Source of the DNA: Sphingobacteriaceae bacterium UBA6709
GTDB lineage: Bacteria > Bacteroidota > Bacteroidia > Sphingobacteriales > Sphingobacteriaceae
Assembly (NCBI GenBank): GCA_002454425.1
Contig: DKIV01000007.1
Location: 129,758 to 177,062, forward strand
DNA: 47,305 bases
Direction: 5' to 3'
The notes under the pieces are model-generated. The model was given only the letters and a program-made list of their open reading frames with translations, made no database searches and was not told the origin of the DNA. Below are positions 42,992 to 47,305 of this stretch, in pieces. A program made the position numbers and the translations under genes. Position 1 is the stretch's first letter. The number at the start of each line of letters is the position of its first letter.

Positions 42992-43633
42992 TTAGATTCC
43001 TGTATCCAGGTTATATACCTTACGGATTTCTTCTAGCTTTGATTCAAAATCTATCTTCAGGTCGATCAACTCACCAGTATGCAGGTCGAAAATCCAACCC
43101 GCCACGCGAGGGTATCCTGTCTGACGATAGCTCTGTTGAACCTCTGCGGTCTTAATAACGTTAACACATTGCTCCTCAACATTAAGCTCCACAAGACGAT
43201 TATAACGTTCGTTGCTGTCCTTAATAGCATCAAGCTCTTCCTGATGGTGACGGTAAACATCCCGTATATTTCGCAACCAGGGATTCAGGATACCTAAATC
43301 TTTTGGTTCCATCGCGGCCTTTACCCCTCCACAGTTGTAGTGACCGCAAACAACAATGTACTTAACCTTCAAATGAACCACCGCGTAATTGATCACCGAC
43401 ATGCAGTTTAAATCATTACTATTGACCACGTTGGCAATATTTCTATGCACAAACACTTCTCCGGGCTCTACGCCCATGATCTGGTCAGCGGCAACACGAC
43501 TATCGGAGCATCCTATATATAGAACTTCCGGATTCTGCTCTTTGGCAAGCTCTTCGAAGAACTTAGGACTGGTCTGTTTAATCTGTTCGGCCCAGCGTCG
43601 GTTGTTTTCAAATAATTGTTGATAAAACTTCAT
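42992..43633 (-). CDS. Beta-class carbonic anhydrase
   Basis: Interconverts CO2 and bicarbonate. The 213-residue protein has zinc ligands C42, H98 and C101 (IGCSDSR, VCGHYNCGG) and the D44-R46 dyad. I use ATG 43633; the longer frame would run through the promoter and palindrome just upstream. It lies after L-lactate dehydrogenase and before poxB on the same strand, but has its own promoter, a -7 box TACTTTTG at 43654-43661. Confidence 0.94.
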   Translation of the reverse strand: MKFYQQLFENNRRWAEQIKQTSPKFFEELAKEQNPEVLYIGCSDSRVAADQIMGVEPGEVFVHRNIANVVNSNDLNCMSVINYAVVHLKVKYIVVCGHYNCGGVKAAMEPKDLGILNPWLRNIRDVYRHHQEELDAIKDSNERYNRLVELNVEEQCVNVIKTAEVQQSYRQTGYPRVAGWIFDLHTGELIDLKIDFESKLEEIRKVYNLDTGI

Positions 43634-43653
43634 GGTATACTTATAGTTAAAAT

Positions 43654-43684
43654 CAAAAGTACTTCGGTACCAATACCGAAACAC
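43654..43684 (-). promoter_or_regulatory. Carbonic anhydrase promoter with palindrome in the spacer
   Basis: On the minus strand a -7 box TACTTTTG (43654-43661) is preceded by the inverted repeat TTCGGTA-TTGG-TACCGAA (43663-43680), which fills the 19-base region where the -33/-7 spacer lies. The -33 box itself is poor. The palindrome may be an operator of an activator that needs a spacer site, or the stem of a terminator for the upstream lactate dehydrogenase gene. Confidence 0.5.
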
Positions 43685-43690
43685 TGAAGG

Positions 43691-43716
43691 ACCAGCGGAT
43701 ATGAACATCCGCTGGT
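43691..43716 (-). terminator. Hairpin after L-lactate dehydrogenase
   Basis: ACCAGCGGAT (43691-43700) and ATCCGCTGGT (43707-43716) form a perfect 10-bp stem with a six-base loop, 11 bases after the gene end. There is no T run on the minus strand, so it may be a weak terminator. Confidence 0.6.
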
Positions 43717-43726
43717 GGCATTTATT

Positions 43727-44653
43727 TTACAGAGACAAATCAGTAATGATTTGTTTCAACTTATCTGCTGATTTATGGAAAAGCTTCTCCTCTTCGACAC
43801 TCATATTCAGGGTCAATACGGATCTGATACCCGAGCGATCAACAATACATGGCACGCCAAGGAAAACATCCGAAACGCCATGGTAATCGTTCAAATAACT
43901 TGATACGTTCAATACCGCGCCTTCGTTATGAAGAATTGCCGTACAAATTCTGTCAAGAGCCAGCGCTATGGCATAAAATGTAGCGCCCTTTTTGCTGATA
44001 ATTTCGTAGGCGGCATTCTTGGTGCTTTCGAAGATTTGACTCCTCACCTCTTCATCGATACTTATTTCCGTTCCGGCAATATTTGCAAGGCTCCATAGTG
44101 GCAGTTCCGAGTCGCCATGCTCTCCAATGATGTGAGCATGCACACTACGTGAATCTATATTAAGGTGGTCGCCTATCATATAACGGAAACGCGCGCTATC
44201 AAGCAGTGTGCCGCTACCTATAATTCGATGGGCAGGCCATTTTGTCTTCTTCAACGTAAAGTAACTCATCACGTCTACCGGATTAGAAGCGATGATCAGG
44301 ATGCCGTCTTTGTTATACTTTAGCACCTCGGTAGTAATACTCTCATATATCGCCACATTGCGCTTCAGCAAATCAATACGTGACTCGCCAGGACGTTGTG
44401 CCGCCCCTGCCGTAACAATAATGATATCTGCATCGGCACAATCTTCGTAAGTTCCGGCCCAAACCTTCGACTGCCCCATAAATGACAGACCATGATTCAT
44501 GTCGAGAGCATCGCCAATAGCCTTATTCTGATTGGCATCTATCAAAACCAGTTCATCCATTCTTTCTCTGAGAAGCAGGGTAAACGCGGTAGTTGATCCA
44601 ACCGCTCCGGCGCCGATGATTACGACTCTGGTTTTCTTTGAATTTAACGGCAT
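43727..44653 (-). CDS. ldh: L-lactate dehydrogenase
   Basis: An NAD-dependent 2-hydroxyacid dehydrogenase of the LDH/MDH family, 308 residues. The Rossmann motif is GAGAVGS (residues 14-20). Q86 in AAQRPGESR, at the position that sets specificity, marks lactate rather than malate dehydrogenase (which has Arg there). Catalytic residues are D152 and R155 (LLDSARFR) and H179 (GEHGD). It may be co-transcribed with the carbonic anhydrase, but a hairpin and a promoter separate them. Confidence 0.93.
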   Translation of the reverse strand: MPLNSKKTRVVIIGAGAVGSTTAFTLLLRERMDELVLIDANQNKAIGDALDMNHGLSFMGQSKVWAGTYEDCADADIIIVTAGAAQRPGESRIDLLKRNVAIYESITTEVLKYNKDGILIIASNPVDVMSYFTLKKTKWPAHRIIGSGTLLDSARFRYMIGDHLNIDSRSVHAHIIGEHGDSELPLWSLANIAGTEISIDEEVRSQIFESTKNAAYEIISKKGATFYAIALALDRICTAILHNEGAVLNVSSYLNDYHGVSDVFLGVPCIVDRSGIRSVLTLNMSVEEEKLFHKSADKLKQIITDLSL

Positions 44654-44864
44654 ACTTTAATATTTAAATTTAACTATGAGTTAGGGAATGCGATCCCTGT
44701 TCGTGCTTTACGGCCTAAAGATAGACAATAGCTGTCAGGCAACCCTTGTTTTAATAAATAAAAATAAAAAACAATTATTCCCTTTTAGTTAAGTGAAGCA
44801 GCATAATTATACGCGCTCATCGTAATATTATAAGTATATTTAGCTGTATGAAATCTGAAAGTTA

Positions 44865-45581
44865 ATGTCTTATGAGAAGCTAGCAGCCATTGAAATGAAG
44901 CGTTGGCAGGCGCGGATGCAAAAACAACCGGGCATTTTAGATAAACTATCGCGAAAGGCTCAAACGAAAATCAATAACCTCATTCCTGAAAAGATACATC
45001 AGGCTATTACCGTTGCCATACAGCAAATGACAGAGGCGGTATTGTTTGGCGCCAAATACACCTCCGGAAATCAAATGCTTGATGTGCCGCTGCTTTTCAG
45101 AGAAAAACAACTTGAAGAAAAGCTTCGCTTTTATAGAAATACGGCGTCTGCTGAGGGAGTTATTACCGGTGCCGGGGGATTTCTAACCGGTCTCACAGAC
45201 TTTCCCTTGCTGCTGGCGATAAAAATGAAGTTTCTATTTGACGCGGCAGGAATCTATGGTTTTGATGTACATGATTACAAAGAACGGCTTTATATTCTTT
45301 ATATCTTTCAATTAGCGTTTTCCAGTCAGGAATCCCGTATCGAAACATACCGCGTAATCGAATCCTGGCAAGACTACAGTAAATCACTGCCGCCAGGACT
45401 CGACGAGTTCAATTGGCGATCTTTTCAGCAGGAATATCGTGACTACATCGATCTGGTAAAGATGGCACAACTGCTCCCATTCGTTGGCGCTGCCGTAGGT
45501 GCCGTGGCGAATTACAAGTTACTGGAACAATTGGGCGACACCGCAAAAAATGCTTACCGCATGCGTATCCTTAAACCTTAA
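44865..45581 (+). CDS. EcsC-family protein
   Basis: A 238-residue protein of the EcsC family, recognised from the GGFLTGLTDFPLLLAIKMKF stretch and LLPFVGAAVGAVANY near the end. EcsC proteins carry amphipathic or membrane-embedded helices and are of poorly known function, sometimes near ABC exporters of the Ecs type; none is adjacent here. The start ATG overlaps the stop of a five-codon frame (ATG 44848, TAA 44863-44865) as TAATG, so translation may depend on it. Confidence 0.8.
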   Translation: MSYEKLAAIEMKRWQARMQKQPGILDKLSRKAQTKINNLIPEKIHQAITVAIQQMTEAVLFGAKYTSGNQMLDVPLLFREKQLEEKLRFYRNTASAEGVITGAGGFLTGLTDFPLLLAIKMKFLFDAAGIYGFDVHDYKERLYILYIFQLAFSSQESRIETYRVIESWQDYSKSLPPGLDEFNWRSFQQEYRDYIDLVKMAQLLPFVGAAVGAVANYKLLEQLGDTAKNAYRMRILKP

Positions 45582-45619
45582 CCCTTCTTACGGAATGTCT
45601 GCTGCTTAAATATTTTCAC

Positions 45620-45627
45620 TAACTTTG
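45620..45627 (+). promoter_or_regulatory. Candidate -7 element of the DUF763 gene
   Basis: TAACTTTG matches TAnnTTTG exactly and ends six bases before ATG 45634. No clear -33 box. Confidence 0.55.
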
Positions 45628-45633
45628 TTAGCA

Positions 45634-46836
45634 ATGAAACGTTCAGGCAGCGCAGATCTTCCCTTACATTCGGGTTATATTCCTAAATGGCTTGCTGATC
45701 GCATGAGTAAAATGGGATTGGCCATCAGCGAAGCCGTCATTTACGAATACGGTAAAACTGAGCTGCTACGCCGACTCAGCGATCCTTTTTGGTTTCAAAG
45801 CTTTGGCACGGTATTAGGCATGGACTGGCATTCTTCCGGAATAACAACTTCGGTAATGGGCGCCTTAAAAGGAGCTCTGAATTCCCGGTCAAAGGAACTC
45901 GGTATTTATATATGCGGAGGCAAAGGAAAGAATTCCAGAAAAGCGCCCGAGGAACTTCTATATGTCGCCGATCGCACCGGCATGAATGGCAATGAGTTGG
46001 TACGTTGCAGTAAGCTGACCGCCAAAGTTGATAATACCGCTATACAAGATGGCTTTCAGCTTTATACGCACAGCTTCATTGTAAGCGATGAGGGCGACTG
46101 GACCGTTGTGCAACAGGGCATGCAGTCAGGTGGTTCGCTAGCCCGTCGTTATCATTGGCATTCTGCAAATCTCAAGTCTTTTGTTGAGGAACCACACACT
46201 GCCATATGTGGTGAAAATCTCGGAAACATTCTTAACCTCACCGCTAAAGATGCGCTGAATACCCGTAATTCGCTGCTGACAATGAGCAGGGAACGCCCTA
46301 ATGACATCCTTGCAGAGACGCAGCGCCTGATAATGCCCCTTCATCACGACGTCAGAGCGAAAGACATAGACCTGAAAAGACTTGGCGCCGTGCTGTGGCT
46401 GGCGCAAGAAAAAAGTCCCAAAGACTTTGAGGATCTTATTCTTCTCGAAGGCGTAGGCCCTCGAACCCTACAGTCGATGACGCTTGTCAGCGAAATTATC
46501 TACGGTACCCCCAGCAGATTTAAGGATCCCGCGCGCTTTTCATTTGCTCATGGTGGTAAAGACGGGCACCCCTTCCCCGTTCCTGTAAACGTCTATGACG
46601 AGAGCATAAAAATACTTCAGCTGGCGGTGAACAAAGCCAAGGTTGACCAGAGCGACAAGTTACATGCTATAAAGAAGTTGAGCGAGATCGCAAGAAACGC
46701 GGAGAAAAATTTCGTACCAAACAATAACTTTCAAGCATTACTTGAAAAGGAACGTCGGGAAAGTTACCGCTATGGCGGAATGACCGTCGAAGGACCCGCG
46801 CAAGCACCTACTGATCCGCAACTGAAGTTGTTTTAA
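45634..46836 (+). CDS. DUF763 domain protein
   Basis: A 400-residue protein matching DUF763 from the opening MKRSGSADLPLHSGYIPKWL, typical of the family, through YICGGKGKNSRKAPEEL and FSFAHGGKDGHPFPVPV. Near residue 270 the stretch DLILLEGVGPRTLQSM looks like a helix-hairpin-helix DNA-binding motif. The family occurs in archaea and bacteria without a firm function; a nucleic-acid role is inferred. I start at ATG 45634, because an in-frame TTG nine bases earlier lies inside the promoter box. Confidence 0.85.
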   Translation: MKRSGSADLPLHSGYIPKWLADRMSKMGLAISEAVIYEYGKTELLRRLSDPFWFQSFGTVLGMDWHSSGITTSVMGALKGALNSRSKELGIYICGGKGKNSRKAPEELLYVADRTGMNGNELVRCSKLTAKVDNTAIQDGFQLYTHSFIVSDEGDWTVVQQGMQSGGSLARRYHWHSANLKSFVEEPHTAICGENLGNILNLTAKDALNTRNSLLTMSRERPNDILAETQRLIMPLHHDVRAKDIDLKRLGAVLWLAQEKSPKDFEDLILLEGVGPRTLQSMTLVSEIIYGTPSRFKDPARFSFAHGGKDGHPFPVPVNVYDESIKILQLAVNKAKVDQSDKLHAIKKLSEIARNAEKNFVPNNNFQALLEKERRESYRYGGMTVEGPAQAPTDPQLKLF

Positions 46837-47305
46837 TTATTAATGGAAAAGAAATTCCGAAGACGAACTTACATGTTGCCTTGTCTTTTCTTATAAGAAT
46901 TTAAGGAAAACATCCTACGCGCCAAACAGCCGTATAACACGCGCGTAATATATTTCTTCGACCCTACGATACAGTCCACAACAACGGTTGCTCTGTGGGA
47001 AAATATATTGCAAATCGAATTTTCCGTTTTAACTAAAGGTTTCACAGCCTGCTTGTTTAAACCAAAAACACAAATAATTATTATACTCTATATCAACTCA
47101 TTAAAAACAAGAAACAAAACCATTAAATCAACTCTCATATTTTACACAAGGTATATCTGGTCCTGCTCAATTCCAACGATTGCGCGGGCTGCCTGGCGAT
47201 ACCTGTAGCCATTCCTCTTCCTCTCACAGCTACCTCCACCTGCTACCTACCTGTTCCGAGTATGACTCGAGACTGCTTCGCACCAGACAGCACTGGTCAT
47301 CGACA
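46837..47305. other. Non-coding stretch at the right edge
   Basis: I see no convincing gene. The part from 46837 to about 47150 is AT-rich; the last 145 bases are clearly richer in G and C. One plus frame stays open to the edge without a good start codon. The last 57 bases resemble the left edge of the window in inverted orientation. Confidence 0.55.
47249..47271 (-). repeat. Right copy of the edge repeat
   Basis: ACCTGTTCCGAG followed, after two bases, by TGACTCGAGA mirrors the first 35 bases of the window in reverse complement. It may be part of a dispersed repeat cut by the window edges. Confidence 0.45.

Noticed and set aside
44654..44864. Rex-type redox operator upstream of L-lactate dehydrogenase
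   Set aside because: No TTGTGAA/TTCACAA palindrome is present; only a 5-bp AGGGA/TCCCT repeat and a near-consensus -7 box.
1..47305. CRISPR array, prophage, transposon or toxin-antitoxin defence island
   Set aside because: No repeat-spacer pattern, integrase, transposase, phage structural gene or toxin-antitoxin pair was found; the S24/GIY-YIG pair alone does not indicate a prophage.

Overview
The window is a continuous piece of a Bacteroidota chromosome, most likely from the family Sphingobacteriaceae (Pedobacter/Mucilaginibacter-like). The evidence is Bacteroidota-type promoters (TAnnTTTG at -7), few visible Shine-Dalgarno sequences, and family-typical genes: the futalosine menaquinone route, a methionine operon behind a SAM-I riboswitch, a DUF2795 protein, LpoB plus COG3014 lipoproteins, and a surface metalloprotease fused to a TolB-like propeller and an outer-membrane barrel. 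I see no tRNA, rRNA, CRISPR array, insertion sequence or prophage. The content is mainly housekeeping, with small regulatory islands.

Layout. 1-608: non-coding, with a long hairpin that could form a pseudoknot, followed by a terminator-like hairpin. 609-3168 (minus): mqnE, a histidine phosphatase and mqnA (menaquinone). 3302-6344: promoter, SAM-I riboswitch, 33-codon upstream ORF, metY-type sulfhydrylase and homoserine dehydrogenase. 6454-8939: malate:quinone oxidoreductase and queG. 8946-11817 (minus): DEDDh exonuclease, then two secreted thioredoxin-fold proteins, with a small plus-strand ORF between. 11995-18768: nitrilase-family amidase, PBP1A, and the metalloprotease/propeller/barrel protein. 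18795-19998: divergent GIY-YIG protein and LexA/S24-type repressor, with repeated TACTAAC boxes between them. 20055-25159: Spy-like secreted protein, aminotransferase, MacB-type permease, queA, ispD. 25323-28523 (minus): small membrane protein, DUF2795 protein, PduO-type adenosyltransferase, MacB-type ATPase, gatC, plsC. 28693-31142: trpS, deoxynucleoside kinase, kdsB. 31239-33803: small secreted membrane protein, purU, pncB. 33900-36355: secreted protein, LpoB-like lipoprotein, COG3014-like lipoprotein. 36365-38937 (minus): a four-gene partner-switching signalling operon. 38984-41072: two family-2 glycosyltransferases. 41140-44653 (minus): poxB, beta-carbonic anhydrase, L-lactate dehydrogenase. 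44865-46836: EcsC-family protein and DUF763 protein. 46837-47305: non-coding.

How the genes fit together. MqnA and MqnE make the quinone that Mqo and PoxB reduce; with lactate dehydrogenase they outline malate/pyruvate respiration. QueA and QueG are two successive late steps of queuosine synthesis, encoded about 15 kb apart. PBP1A, the LpoB-like lipoprotein, PlsC, KdsB and the glycosyltransferases serve the envelope. The least understood parts are the partner-switching operon (no visible output), the protease/propeller/barrel protein, the S24/GIY-YIG pair, DUF763, and several structured non-coding elements. No fully new multi-gene system can be shown from sequence alone; the strongest candidates are listed as findings.
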